NCBI GenBank assembly: GCA_051888795.1
Contig: JBJFCD010000199.1
Coordinates: 1 to 64,000 of the forward strand
Length of the DNA stretch: 64,000 bases
From: MD308 sp051888795
GTDB taxonomy: Bacteria > Bacillota > Clostridia > Lachnospirales > Lachnospiraceae
Reading direction: 5' to 3'
This document shows positions 27,336 to 36,502 of this stretch, one piece after another (the first letter of the stretch is position 1; the number at the start of each line of letters is the position of its first letter). The notes under the pieces are model-generated. The model ran no database searches. It saw only the letters and a program-made list of their open reading frames with translations, and had not been told where the DNA came from. The translations under genes and the position numbers were made by a program.

Positions 27336-28067
27336 ATGGGTGTTACGATTTGTCTGACTTTGGCAGGAATAGCATTGTTTATGATTGTTTATATAAAGAT
27401 GCTTCAAAGAGAAAACAGGAATCTTATTTTACAGGAAAATCTCATAAGGGAGCATTATAGTACACTGGAATATCAAATTGAGCAAACGAGAAGAGTCAGA
27501 CATGATATTGCAAATCATATTTATACAATTGAGCAGCTTATGAAACAAAGCGAAGAAAAAGATACTTTGGCAAACAATTATAAAAATGATCTGGAAAAAA
27601 CTTATCTGGTACTTCAGCAAAAAACGTTCTGTGAGGAAATACTCATTGATTCTGCGATCAAGAATAAACTCAGAGAATGCCAGCAAAAGCAGATTAAGAC
27701 AGACTGTCAGGTGGAAAAATTGTCTATTGGTGATATTGAAAGAATTGATATGCTTGGGCTCATATATAATGTCTTTGATAATGCAATAGAAGCCTGTGAA
27801 AAAGTTGAGACAAATCGCAGATGGATTAGAGTAACGATAAAAAATGATGGAGCAAAGTTGTTTTTTTTATGCCATAACTCGAAAAATCCAAATTTTTCTC
27901 TGAAAGATGGACAAAAAACTACAAAAAAGGATCAGGAAAATCATGGAATCGGAAAAGATATCATGAGAAGCATTGTAAAGAAATATCATGGAAGCATTCA
28001 CGCAGAAGATGGAAAAGAGGAATATAAACTGGAAATTGTGTGTAGGTGTAAGGATGAAAAAGTGTAG
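27336..28067 (+). CDS. GHKL-type sensor histidine kinase, short form
   Basis: 243 residues. One N-terminal membrane helix (about 4-22) and no multi-helix receptor domain, so it lacks the usual AgrC sensor. A coiled coil leads to H56 in TRRVRHDIANH, then the GHKL ATPase with N149 in YNVFDNAIEAC and G-box ENHGIGKDIMRSI. It should phosphorylate the LytTR regulator encoded just upstream. Because it has almost no sensor, the three tandem membrane proteins that follow may supply sensing by forming mixed complexes (inference). Confidence 0.88.
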   Translation: MGVTICLTLAGIALFMIVYIKMLQRENRNLILQENLIREHYSTLEYQIEQTRRVRHDIANHIYTIEQLMKQSEEKDTLANNYKNDLEKTYLVLQQKTFCEEILIDSAIKNKLRECQQKQIKTDCQVEKLSIGDIERIDMLGLIYNVFDNAIEACEKVETNRRWIRVTIKNDGAKLFFLCHNSKNPNFSLKDGQKTTKKDQENHGIGKDIMRSIVKKYHGSIHAEDGKEEYKLEIVCRCKDEKV

Positions 28068-28093
28068 AGAAAAATATATGGAGAATTTTAGAA

Positions 28094-29398
28094 ATGTTTG
28101 AAAGTGATATTACATGGATAGAGGCACTGTCACAGCTGTCTCTTACAGTCCCTGTTTATTTTCTTATGAAAAAAACAGTGGGATGTAAAAAAATATGGAA
28201 ACAAATCCCATCCTGGTTTCTGCCTGCAATTCTTTATACACTCTGGAATATATATAACGTAATTGTTATTCGTTACCCTCAAATTCTTACAGATATTATA
28301 TCGGAACAATTGGCATATGAACTGCGGGCAGTCTGTGGGATTATATTAATGTTTGTAATTTTGCCAATGATTTATGAAGGAAGGACTCTTGAACGATATT
28401 TTTTCTGTTCATTATTAGAAATCATCTCTCTCTTTAGTGGATTGTTCAGATATGTGTGTATGATGTTATTTAAAATCAGCGGTTTATACTATGTAATGGA
28501 AAAAATGGTTTTTCTTCTTTTGCTTTTCCGTTTGTTCATTGAATGTGCCCCTTATTTTTTTTGCTATTACGTTTTCGAAAAGAATTTTGGAGATTATCGT
28601 GTCCTTGTAAATAAGCACAAAATAGCGTGTAGCGTACTGACAGTAATCATTATTTGTATGGAATCAGGCACTGCTTTTTTTTGCGTGGAAAGAAATTTTC
28701 TGGATATCTGGCGAGGAATTGGGGGAATGGCGTATCTGTTTTTCGTAATTGGAACAGTAATATTTATGTTAAAAAAAGATAATAGACAAATTTATCGGCA
28801 GAAGCAGTTGCTGGAAAATCATTATCAATCCATAAGGAACCAGGAAGAACAGGTAGTGAGCATGCAGTCGGAGATTGGCGAGCTTCTTAAGGCTGCAGAG
28901 AAACTTGAAAAAGAGAAAAAATACAGTGAAGAAGAGTTAAAACACTATGGAGAAGAGTTAAAGAAGTTACACAGTAAACTAAGGCGTGTAGATTACTGTG
29001 ATAACCTTATGCTGGATGCGGTGTTACATAATAAAGAAAAGGAATGTGAAGAGAAAAATATAAAGCTGGATATAAGAATGCAGGATATAAGCTTTGGGGG
29101 AGTTTCAGATGTAGATATCTTTGAAGTTGTATATGGAATGCTTGAAGTTGCCATAGATCTAGTTGAGATGCAGGAAGATAAAGCTTTGAAGACTATTGTG
29201 ATCAGCGGAAAGAATCTGGCAGGGCAAGTGGTGATAGAGGTGTCAATTCCATCTATTGCCTCTAAAAATGGAAAAGTCTTGAGGAAAAGCAGGAATCAAT
29301 ATAAAAGGCTGAAACGAAAAGCAAAAGTGCTGAGAGGACAGAGTGTTATATGCACTGATAAAGATTATCAGAAGATTGTTTTGGGAATTCCGTGTTGA
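28094..29398 (+). CDS. Multi-helix membrane protein with pseudo-kinase module, copy 1
   Basis: 434 residues. Residues 1-225 have about six to seven membrane helices. Residues about 240-320 are a charged coiled coil (LLKAAEKLEKEKKYSEEELK). The rest resembles the dimerisation and N-box part of GHKL kinases: YCDNLMLDAVLHNKEKECEE aligns with FCEEILIDSAIKNKLRECQQ of the neighbouring kinase. The N-box Asn is lost (YGMLEVAIDLVE), and no phospho-accepting His motif or G-boxes exist. It is therefore probably catalytically dead. The 415 nt at 28841-29255 are identical in the next two genes. GGAG lies 10 nt before the ATG, 26 nt after the GHKL kinase stop. Confidence 0.82.
   Translation: MFESDITWIEALSQLSLTVPVYFLMKKTVGCKKIWKQIPSWFLPAILYTLWNIYNVIVIRYPQILTDIISEQLAYELRAVCGIILMFVILPMIYEGRTLERYFFCSLLEIISLFSGLFRYVCMMLFKISGLYYVMEKMVFLLLLFRLFIECAPYFFCYYVFEKNFGDYRVLVNKHKIACSVLTVIIICMESGTAFFCVERNFLDIWRGIGGMAYLFFVIGTVIFMLKKDNRQIYRQKQLLENHYQSIRNQEEQVVSMQSEIGELLKAAEKLEKEKKYSEEELKHYGEELKKLHSKLRRVDYCDNLMLDAVLHNKEKECEEKNIKLDIRMQDISFGGVSDVDIFEVVYGMLEVAIDLVEMQEDKALKTIVISGKNLAGQVVIEVSIPSIASKNGKVLRKSRNQYKRLKRKAKVLRGQSVICTDKDYQKIVLGIPC
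28841..29255 (+). repeat. Invariant pseudo-kinase module, copy 1
   Basis: This 415-nt stretch is identical base for base to 30220-30634 and to the corresponding part of 31514-32105, including synonymous positions, while the 5' halves of the three genes have diverged. Flanking sequence on both sides stays similar with scattered differences. Confidence 0.9.
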
Positions 29399-29469
29399 TA
29401 ATTTGAATATTTATGTGATTCAATGTTAACTGAAGAGGAGATGTAAAAGGTGCAGGAGGGTTGTTTGGA

Positions 29470-30792
29470 ATGTTAAGTCAGCCTGATACGAAACTATTAG
29501 AAGCACTGGCACAGGTATTTCTTGTAGTCCCGCTTGTGTTTACAACAGAAAAGACAGTTGGATATAGAAAAATATGGAATCATATACCAACTTGGTTTCT
29601 GGCAGGATTTATATATTCTATTTGGAATATATATAATGCATTGGTATTATATTATCCCAGGTATATTACAAAAATGATTACGGAAGAGGCTATGCATTTA
29701 AGTTGGGCACTTGGTGGATTGGTAATGATGTTTGTGATATTGCCCTCCCTTTATAAAGGAACGATAATTGAACGGTATTTTGTCTTTTTTGTATTTGCTT
29801 TGACAGATTTTTTTGCCAGACTTTTCAGGATGCTTGGTATGGTGATTTTGGAAAAATTCGGATTGTGGTATGTCATACAGAAAGATTGGTTTTTCTTGCT
29901 TTTTATTCGTTTGGTTTTGCAGTCTGGACCATATTTTTTGTTTTATTTCATTTTTAGAAAACAATTTGCAAAATATCATGATTGGGTCATAAAGCATAAA
30001 AAATTATGCAGTGCAGCAACGATATTAGTTGTTGGACTGGAAATCTCGACAGCACTTATGTCAATAGATGCAGAACATTTAGAAAAGCTAAGGTTATTCA
30101 TAAATCCGGCAGTTTTGTTTGGAACATTTATGGGGGCAATTTATTTTTTGAAAAGAGAAAATCGTCAAGTTTATCTACAGAAACAACTGCTGGAAAATCA
30201 TTATCAATCCATAAAGAGTCAGGAAGAACAGGTAGTGAGCATGCAGTCGGAGATTGGCGAGCTTCTTAAGGCTGCAGAGAAACTTGAAAAAGAGAAAAAA
30301 TACAGTGAAGAAGAGTTAAAACACTATGGAGAAGAGTTAAAGAAGTTACACAGTAAACTAAGGCGTGTAGATTACTGTGATAACCTTATGCTGGATGCGG
30401 TGTTACATAATAAAGAAAAGGAATGTGAAGAGAAAAATATAAAGCTGGATATAAGAATGCAGGATATAAGCTTTGGGGGAGTTTCAGATGTAGATATCTT
30501 TGAAGTTGTATATGGAATGCTTGAAGTTGCCATAGATCTAGTTGAGATGCAGGAAGATAAAGCTTTGAAGACTATTGTGATCAGCGGAAAGAATCTGGCA
30601 GGGCAAGTGGTGATAGAGGTGTCAATTCCATCTAATACTCATATAAGTGGGAAAGACATAAAGGAAAGCAGGAATCAATATAAGAGGCTGAAACGAAAAG
30701 TAAAAGTGCTGAGAGGACAATGTATACGGAAGATAGAAGGAGAAACGGAAAAGATTGTTGTGGGCATAATGTGCGGCAGTGCAGGCAGATAG
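29470..30792 (+). CDS. Multi-helix membrane protein with pseudo-kinase module, copy 2
   Basis: 440 residues with the same plan as copy 1: a membrane half (MLSQPDTKLLEALAQVFLVV onward) whose sequence differs at most positions but keeps landmarks such as EKTVGYRKIWNHIPTWF and IWNIYNALVLYYP, then the shared coiled coil and degenerate GHKL module. The ATG at 29470 is preferred to a TTG at 29461, because AGGAGG (29453-29458) is well spaced and because the N-terminus then aligns with copies 1 and 3. Copy 3 starts 24 nt after its stop. Confidence 0.82.
   Translation: MLSQPDTKLLEALAQVFLVVPLVFTTEKTVGYRKIWNHIPTWFLAGFIYSIWNIYNALVLYYPRYITKMITEEAMHLSWALGGLVMMFVILPSLYKGTIIERYFVFFVFALTDFFARLFRMLGMVILEKFGLWYVIQKDWFFLLFIRLVLQSGPYFLFYFIFRKQFAKYHDWVIKHKKLCSAATILVVGLEISTALMSIDAEHLEKLRLFINPAVLFGTFMGAIYFLKRENRQVYLQKQLLENHYQSIKSQEEQVVSMQSEIGELLKAAEKLEKEKKYSEEELKHYGEELKKLHSKLRRVDYCDNLMLDAVLHNKEKECEEKNIKLDIRMQDISFGGVSDVDIFEVVYGMLEVAIDLVEMQEDKALKTIVISGKNLAGQVVIEVSIPSNTHISGKDIKESRNQYKRLKRKVKVLRGQCIRKIEGETEKIVVGIMCGSAGR
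30170..30761 (+). repeat. Invariant pseudo-kinase module, copy 2
   Basis: 592 nt identical to 31514-32105; the inner 415 nt are also identical to copy 1 (28841-29255). Confidence 0.9.
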
Positions 30793-30816
30793 TATATGCG
30801 AGGGAGAATAAGGAAG

Positions 30817-32196
30817 ATGTTCGAGAGTGATGTTACGTGGATAGAAACAATAATAAGATTATCCGCTGTAGTTCCTTTTTGTTTTTTTACCGAAAAATCA
30901 GTAGGTTACCGAAAAATATGGAAACGGATGCCATCATGGCTTCCGACATCAATTCTTTACTTTATATGGAGTATATATAATGAGTTAATCTTGTCTTATC
31001 CGCAGTTTGTTTGTAATTTTGTCTCAGAGACAGTAGCATATAAAATCTGGGCGGTCGGTGGACTAATGTTAATGTTAGTGATTTTTCCATGGTTTTATAA
31101 AGGTTCAATCATAGAGAAATATTTTGTTTGTTTTGTGATAGAAGTGATTTCAATTTTTTGTTATCTTTGCAGAGGCGTCGGCATGCTTTTTGTTAAAAGC
31201 ATTAGATTGTATAATATTTTTGAAAAAACTGTTTTTTCATTATTTTTTTTACGATTGGTTTTAGAATATATGCCGTGTTTTCTATGCTATTTTATTTTTA
31301 AAAAACAGTTTAAAAATTACCATACTTATGTTTGGAAACATAAAAAGGTATGTTGTGTGGCAGCAATATTTACTGTCGGAGCAGAGACAGTTACTGCGCT
31401 TGTTACGATAAGTAAAGATTTCTTAGAAAACTGGAGAGCGATCGCAAACCCTATTATCCTTTTTGGAGCAATTGGAATTACAATTTATCTGTTAAAAAGA
31501 GAGAATGAAAGGATTTATCTACAGAAACAACTGCTGGAAAATCATTATCAATCCATAAAGAGTCAGGAAGAACAGGTAGTGAGCATGCAGTCGGAGATTG
31601 GCGAGCTTCTTAAGGCTGCAGAGAAACTTGAAAAAGAGAAAAAATACAGTGAAGAAGAGTTAAAACACTATGGAGAAGAGTTAAAGAAGTTACACAGTAA
31701 ACTAAGGCGTGTAGATTACTGTGATAACCTTATGCTGGATGCGGTGTTACATAATAAAGAAAAGGAATGTGAAGAGAAAAATATAAAGCTGGATATAAGA
31801 ATGCAGGATATAAGCTTTGGGGGAGTTTCAGATGTAGATATCTTTGAAGTTGTATATGGAATGCTTGAAGTTGCCATAGATCTAGTTGAGATGCAGGAAG
31901 ATAAAGCTTTGAAGACTATTGTGATCAGCGGAAAGAATCTGGCAGGGCAAGTGGTGATAGAGGTGTCAATTCCATCTAATACTCATATAAGTGGGAAAGA
32001 CATAAAGGAAAGCAGGAATCAATATAAGAGGCTGAAACGAAAAGTAAAAGTGCTGAGAGGACAATGTATACGGAAGATAGAAGGAGAAACGGAAAAGATT
32101 GTTGTTGGACTTACATGTTTTTGTGGAAATTATGAGCAAAATGAGGATGATTATGATAAAATGGTCAGTAAAGGAACAGCTTGTGATAAACGCTAG
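30817..32196 (+). CDS. Multi-helix membrane protein with pseudo-kinase module, copy 3
   Basis: 459 residues. The N-terminus MFESDVTWIETIIRLSAVVP matches copy 1, and the membrane half keeps EKSVGYRKIWKRMPSWL while diverging elsewhere. The coiled coil and degenerate kinase module equal copy 2 over 592 nt. The C-terminal tail is longer (Cys-containing, then NEDDYDKMVSKGTACDKR). A start seven codons earlier (30796) is possible; 30817 has GGGAGA at good spacing and aligns with copy 1. No H-box, N-box Asn or glycine boxes. The O-antigen-ligase-like gene follows after 29 nt. Confidence 0.8.
   Translation: MFESDVTWIETIIRLSAVVPFCFFTEKSVGYRKIWKRMPSWLPTSILYFIWSIYNELILSYPQFVCNFVSETVAYKIWAVGGLMLMLVIFPWFYKGSIIEKYFVCFVIEVISIFCYLCRGVGMLFVKSIRLYNIFEKTVFSLFFLRLVLEYMPCFLCYFIFKKQFKNYHTYVWKHKKVCCVAAIFTVGAETVTALVTISKDFLENWRAIANPIILFGAIGITIYLLKRENERIYLQKQLLENHYQSIKSQEEQVVSMQSEIGELLKAAEKLEKEKKYSEEELKHYGEELKKLHSKLRRVDYCDNLMLDAVLHNKEKECEEKNIKLDIRMQDISFGGVSDVDIFEVVYGMLEVAIDLVEMQEDKALKTIVISGKNLAGQVVIEVSIPSNTHISGKDIKESRNQYKRLKRKVKVLRGQCIRKIEGETEKIVVGLTCFCGNYEQNEDDYDKMVSKGTACDKR
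31514..32105 (+). repeat. Invariant pseudo-kinase module, copy 3
   Basis: 592 nt identical to 30170-30761. Direct orientation and about 1.3-1.4 kb spacing between the copies make deletion or conversion by homologous recombination likely. Confidence 0.9.
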
Positions 32197-32225
32197 ATAA
32201 TGATTTAAACACCGGAGGAAATGAT

Positions 32226-33635
32226 ATGCAGTATATTTCAAAAGGATATTTTATGTGGGTGACATTATTCATACCACTGTATTTTGAAAATGCATATTTT
32301 AATATGCTTCAGGCAAAAGGGCATATTTATATTGTTGGCGCGGCGCTTTATTTGTTAAGCATTGCTTTTTTGTGTGTGATAAAAAAGAGTGTGAAGGATT
32401 GTCTCCCTGGTAAGAGCGTGTTAGACTGGAGCGTTTTTCTCCTGGGGATTACAGCGCTTCTTTCCTGCCTGTTGTCGGAAGATATGAAGGCTTCTTTTTG
32501 GGGCAGTAATGGATGGTGGGTTGGAGCATTTGTGTTTTTGACTTTTGCCCTTTTTTATCAGGTTCTATCTAAAAATCTGCAATTAAATCAGAATATATGG
32601 CTTCCGGTGTTGATCGTAAATATGTTTATTTTTGTCATGGGAATATTGCATTCTGCACGAATTGATGTTTTATCTTTGCATGAAAATATATATCCAAAGC
32701 AGTATTACTGGTATATATCTACAATTGGAAATACGAATTGGTATGTAGGGTATCTTTGTCTTATAATTCCTTTGGTACTTGTATTTTACCTTGAATGTGA
32801 GGATGTGTTTTCACGGAGAATCTATTTTGTGTTTCTGGCGTTAGCATGTATCAATATTGTGTTATGTGGGAGCGACGGAATTTATTTGGGATTTGGGATC
32901 TGCGCTTTTTTTTCTATTCCGTATATTGTTGCTGAGGAAAAAAGAGTGTGCAGAATGTTCGAAGTACTTATCTGTTATGGAGGCGGATTACTGCTTGTAA
33001 GGTTCTGCCCGGTCTTTGCGGGGAAGTTGGCTGATATAGAAGGATTGTCAAAAATATTTCTCAGACCTGCATTTTCAATTACGCTTGTTCTTGTATCGTT
33101 ATGCGGAAGGATTCTTGCAAAAAAAAGATGGGGAAAACTGGATAAAAAATGTAAGAATGCAGTAACTGCTATCTTGGAAATGATGCTAGGTGTCTGTGCA
33201 GCGGTTTTCCTTTTTCGGGCAATTTGTAATTTTGGAGAAAGTTGGGGAACAAACCGAGGAAGAACATGGAAATATTGTGCAGAGTTATTTCAGACGTTTT
33301 CTGTAAAGCAAAAGTTGTTTGGAGTTGGTCCGGAGATGCTGAAAACATATTTTGAAGAGCTTTCGACACATTTTTCCAGACAGATCCTTGTAGCCCACAG
33401 TGAACTGATGCAGCTTCTAATGACAATAGGGGTGCTGGGATTGTTATGCTGGCTCTTAATGTGGGGAAGCGTTGTAGGCAGTTATTTTAAAAATAAAATC
33501 TGGAAAAAAGGAAACATTGCATTTTTACTGCCACTAATTGCTTATCTGGGACAGTCACTGGTGAACAGTCCGCAGACTACAAATGTGGCGCTGCTATGTG
33601 TTCTTATGGCGTGTTACAGAAAAAGTGAAATATAG
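32226..33635 (+). CDS. O-antigen ligase-like (Wzy_C) membrane protein
   Basis: 469 residues with about 11-12 membrane helices and one large extracytoplasmic loop near residues 330-400 holding WGTNRGRTWKYCAELF and FGVGPEMLKTYF, the hallmark of the O-antigen ligase/polymerase family (PF04932). Family members transfer lipid-linked glycans to lipid A, wall polymers or, as PilO/PglL-type enzymes, to proteins. No glycan-synthesis genes are near, but secreted Ser/Thr-rich proteins follow, so protein glycosylation is one possibility (inference). GGAGGA lies 6 nt before the chosen ATG. Confidence 0.8.
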   Translation: MQYISKGYFMWVTLFIPLYFENAYFNMLQAKGHIYIVGAALYLLSIAFLCVIKKSVKDCLPGKSVLDWSVFLLGITALLSCLLSEDMKASFWGSNGWWVGAFVFLTFALFYQVLSKNLQLNQNIWLPVLIVNMFIFVMGILHSARIDVLSLHENIYPKQYYWYISTIGNTNWYVGYLCLIIPLVLVFYLECEDVFSRRIYFVFLALACINIVLCGSDGIYLGFGICAFFSIPYIVAEEKRVCRMFEVLICYGGGLLLVRFCPVFAGKLADIEGLSKIFLRPAFSITLVLVSLCGRILAKKRWGKLDKKCKNAVTAILEMMLGVCAAVFLFRAICNFGESWGTNRGRTWKYCAELFQTFSVKQKLFGVGPEMLKTYFEELSTHFSRQILVAHSELMQLLMTIGVLGLLCWLLMWGSVVGSYFKNKIWKKGNIAFLLPLIAYLGQSLVNSPQTTNVALLCVLMACYRKSEI

Positions 33636-33694
33636 AGCCAGATTAGTGGGGAACACGTTTGGAATTTTATATAAATAAAAATCAGATAATTATG

Positions 33695-33725
33695 TCGGGG
33701 TGGATTTTGTCCACCTCGATTTTTT
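33695..33725 (+). terminator. Terminator of the signalling operon (repeated hairpin type A)
   Basis: Stem TCGGGGTGGA / TCCACCTCGA with loop TTTTG, then six T. Nearly the same hairpin recurs at 36503 and 42056. Confidence 0.9.
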
Positions 33726-33730
33726 GTCTT

Positions 33731-33802
33731 TCGTGCAAATTGTGACAAAAATGAGGTTGATTTTGCAGGAGTGATCAGTAATGAAATATTTTGTGATAAA
33801 CT
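33731..33802 (+). promoter_or_regulatory. Repeated upstream box and extended -10, copy 1
   Basis: The box GTGCAAATTGTGACAAAAAT starts at 33733 and continues GAGGTTGATTTT. Exactly 64 nt downstream is extended -10 TGATAAACT (TAAACT at 33797). No recognisable -35 exists, so an activator bound near -75 is likely. It drives the Big_2 gene at 33844. Confidence 0.7.
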
Positions 33803-33843
33803 CAGAATAAAGAAAACGGTAAATCTCAAAGGAGGAAAAAGGA

Positions 33844-36483
33844 ATGAAGTTTGATTTTGAAAAATCAAGATTTTCTATTAAGAAAGCAATAGTCGGATTA
33901 TTAGCTTTCGTTCTGATTGCAGGGCAATCAGGGATTACATCAATGGCAGATTGGGTTGATGTTGATGGAGATGAAAGTTATAGTGAAGGAGATATTTCCG
34001 GAAATGCATATGTTGACTGGGAGAAACGTGAAAAAAAAGCTATGCCAGGCGATAGTTGTACATTCGAAGTATCTCAAGAGGATATTGTGCTGGAAAAATA
34101 TGTAAAAGATGAAGAAGGATGGGCAGACTGGGAAAAATTTTCCGATGAAGACTGGGAAAATGTAGAACTGCAGTATCAATGGTATAAGATTAATTGGGAT
34201 GAGGAGACTGAAGAGGAGATTTATGAAAAAATATCTGGCGCGACAGAAGCATCTTACACCATTTATGATATTAAAGCAGAAGATTTTCAAGGTGAGTTTG
34301 AATGTGAAATTTCGGTTAAATATGGTACAGATGAATCTCAAACAGCAATTGTTGATCGTTCACACTTTTGGCTGGTGCCAGATATCGGTTTTGAAGGTGT
34401 AGATGAAGATAATGAATGCTATAAGAAAATATATACCCAGAATAAATCCGGGGTGCTTAATGTTGATGCAAAATGCACTAATGAAAAAGCAACACTTGAA
34501 TATAAGTGGTATGTAGACGGTGAGGAGATTTCAGGAGCTACTTCTAATAGCTGTGAATTTAAAATAGAAGATGGTTCGTATTCGAAATCTTATGAATGTG
34601 TCGTTAAGGCAACCGTGGATGGTGTATCGAGAAGGTGTTATTATTGGTTTGACATTTACCGATATGATAATATGGGGAAATTTGCTGAAAATTCAATTAT
34701 GAATGTTTCACTTCCGGGAGGGGCGCGTTATGGATATACTTTTACCCCTAGTCAGACTGATGAGTATTTTTTCTATTCGATTTCTGAAAAATCAGATACA
34801 GGAGTATATCCTGATCCATATGCAAATTTAATTGATTCTGATGGAAATCCTGTAAAAATTCTTAAAGGTGATACGGATGATGCGAACGCTCTGGATTTCA
34901 AATTTAAAGTGGCATTAGAGGCAAATAAGACATATACATTACTTCTGAAGGCATTTAATAGTGTCGATGTAACATTTGCCGTTAAGAATGATACAGGTGA
35001 GTCTGATTTCTCTGTGACGAGTAGTTATAAAACAATTTATACGCAAGATAAAACAGGAACACTTTCTGCTAATATAAAATGTACTAACGAGAACGCAAAT
35101 TTTGAGTATCAATGGTATGAATATGTATACCATGAAGATACAGGGATTGAAGGGTTAGAAAAAATAGAAGGCGCAACATCAAAAGCTTATGAGTATAGTT
35201 TTAGTGATGGAGAATACAATAAATATGTAAAATGTGATGTGAAAGTTACTGTAAATGGTATCTCAGAATCAACTACGGGAGAATTTAATGTATACAGATA
35301 TGAAAATAAGGGCACATTTTCTGAAGATTCCAGTATGGAAATAACAGCTCCGCAGGGAACAAGTGATGGTCGCCCGGTATGCTATGGATATACCTTTACG
35401 CCTAGTCAGACAGCGGAATATACATTCTCCTCAACATCTAATAATATATCCTTAGAAGCAGCAGTACTGAATTCCAAAGGAAATAATGTTATTGGAAATG
35501 ATTTCGATTATGAATCATGGAATGATACTTGGGATGATGAAGACTGGGATGATGAAGACTGGGATGACGAAGACTGGGATGATGAAGACTGGGAAGAAGG
35601 AGATTGGGATGATGATTTTCAGTTAAAATCAGTGCTGGTAGCAAATAAGACATATACTTTTGTTGTTTGTATTTGGAATGGTAATACTGAGAATACATTT
35701 ACGGTTACAAATACAATGGGAGACACAGTAGAGTGCCCGCATGCTGATACTTCTTTAATCGATGCAAAAGAAGCCACCTATTTTGAAGAAGGTTACACAG
35801 GAGATATCTATTGTAATGATTGTGAAACTATCATTGAAAAAGGTCAGGTAATTGCGAAAAAAGAATGTGCACATACAAACACATCTGTAGTTGATAAAAA
35901 GACGGCTACTTGTCTGAAAGAAGGTTATACAGGAGATACTTATTGTAATGATTGTGAGACTGTGATTAAGAAAGGCGAAAAAATTGCCAAGATTCCTGCA
36001 ACGATTTCTCTGAACGTAAAGGGAACAATTCCGTTGAAGGTAAAACAGTCTACAACAGCAGTGAGGGTTTCCTATGGACCTGGAGATGGTATTGCGTCAT
36101 GGAAGTCCAGCAATACGAAGATTGCAACCGTTTCCTCAAAAGGAAAAATCACCGGTAAGAAAGCCGGAACAGCGAAGATTACGGTTGTGCTGAAGAGCGG
36201 AAAGAGTAAATCCTTTAATGTTAAGGTACAGAAAAAAGAAGTTGCTACGACAAAGGTTACGGTTAATTCAAAGAATGTAGTATTGAAAAAGGGTGGAAAA
36301 TTCACAGTAAAAACTACGCTGGCACCGATTACTTCTGTTCAGAAAGTGAAGTATACATCCAGCAATAAGAAAGTGGCAACAGTATCTTCCAAGGGTGTAA
36401 TTACTGCTAAGAAAAAAGGAACAGCAAAGATCACTGTAACATCCGGTAAGAAGAAAGTGACAATCAAAGTGACAGTGAAATAA
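33844..36483 (+). CDS. Secreted Ig-like/Big_2 surface protein (879 aa)
   Basis: An atypical signal region (MKFDFEKSRFSIKKAIVGLL...) with a hydrophobic stretch at about 13-30. The mature part holds Ig-like repeats (QYQWYKI, EYKWYVDGEEISGATSNS, EYQWYEYVYH) each followed by a GYTFTPSQT beta-sandwich unit, an acidic DDEDW run near residues 560-585, two Cys-containing repeats (EEGYTGDIYCNDCETIIEKG and its twin), and two C-terminal Big_2 domains (SWKSSNTKIATVSSKGKITG; KYTSSNKKVATVSSKGVITA). The Lys-rich C-terminus has no LPxTG or membrane anchor, so wall attachment is probably non-covalent. GGAGG precedes the ATG. Function unknown; an adhesin role is plausible. Confidence 0.85.
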   Translation: MKFDFEKSRFSIKKAIVGLLAFVLIAGQSGITSMADWVDVDGDESYSEGDISGNAYVDWEKREKKAMPGDSCTFEVSQEDIVLEKYVKDEEGWADWEKFSDEDWENVELQYQWYKINWDEETEEEIYEKISGATEASYTIYDIKAEDFQGEFECEISVKYGTDESQTAIVDRSHFWLVPDIGFEGVDEDNECYKKIYTQNKSGVLNVDAKCTNEKATLEYKWYVDGEEISGATSNSCEFKIEDGSYSKSYECVVKATVDGVSRRCYYWFDIYRYDNMGKFAENSIMNVSLPGGARYGYTFTPSQTDEYFFYSISEKSDTGVYPDPYANLIDSDGNPVKILKGDTDDANALDFKFKVALEANKTYTLLLKAFNSVDVTFAVKNDTGESDFSVTSSYKTIYTQDKTGTLSANIKCTNENANFEYQWYEYVYHEDTGIEGLEKIEGATSKAYEYSFSDGEYNKYVKCDVKVTVNGISESTTGEFNVYRYENKGTFSEDSSMEITAPQGTSDGRPVCYGYTFTPSQTAEYTFSSTSNNISLEAAVLNSKGNNVIGNDFDYESWNDTWDDEDWDDEDWDDEDWDDEDWEEGDWDDDFQLKSVLVANKTYTFVVCIWNGNTENTFTVTNTMGDTVECPHADTSLIDAKEATYFEEGYTGDIYCNDCETIIEKGQVIAKKECAHTNTSVVDKKTATCLKEGYTGDTYCNDCETVIKKGEKIAKIPATISLNVKGTIPLKVKQSTTAVRVSYGPGDGIASWKSSNTKIATVSSKGKITGKKAGTAKITVVLKSGKSKSFNVKVQKKEVATTKVTVNSKNVVLKKGGKFTVKTTLAPITSVQKVKYTSSNKKVATVSSKGVITAKKKGTAKITVTSGKKKVTIKVTVK
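35517..35605 (+). repeat. DDEDW-encoding minisatellite
   Basis: A 15-bp unit (GATGATGAAGACTGG) repeated four to five times with rare base changes, encoding an acidic Asp/Glu/Trp run inside the Big_2 protein. The unit length is a multiple of three, so copy-number change keeps the frame. Confidence 0.8.
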
Positions 36484-36502
36484 GAATAATCTGAAGGGTG
36501 TG

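Noticed and set aside
26543..28093. AgrB/AgrD-type peptide pheromone genes beside the LytTR/GHKL pair
   Set aside because: I looked for an AgrB membrane protease and a small peptide ORF here and in the gaps up to 33.8 kb and saw none, so a classical agr system is not supported.
28094..32196. Mobile element as the source of the triple repeat
   Set aside because: No transposase, integrase or terminal inverted repeats were found; the repeats lie within coding sequence in register, which fits gene duplication and conversion better.
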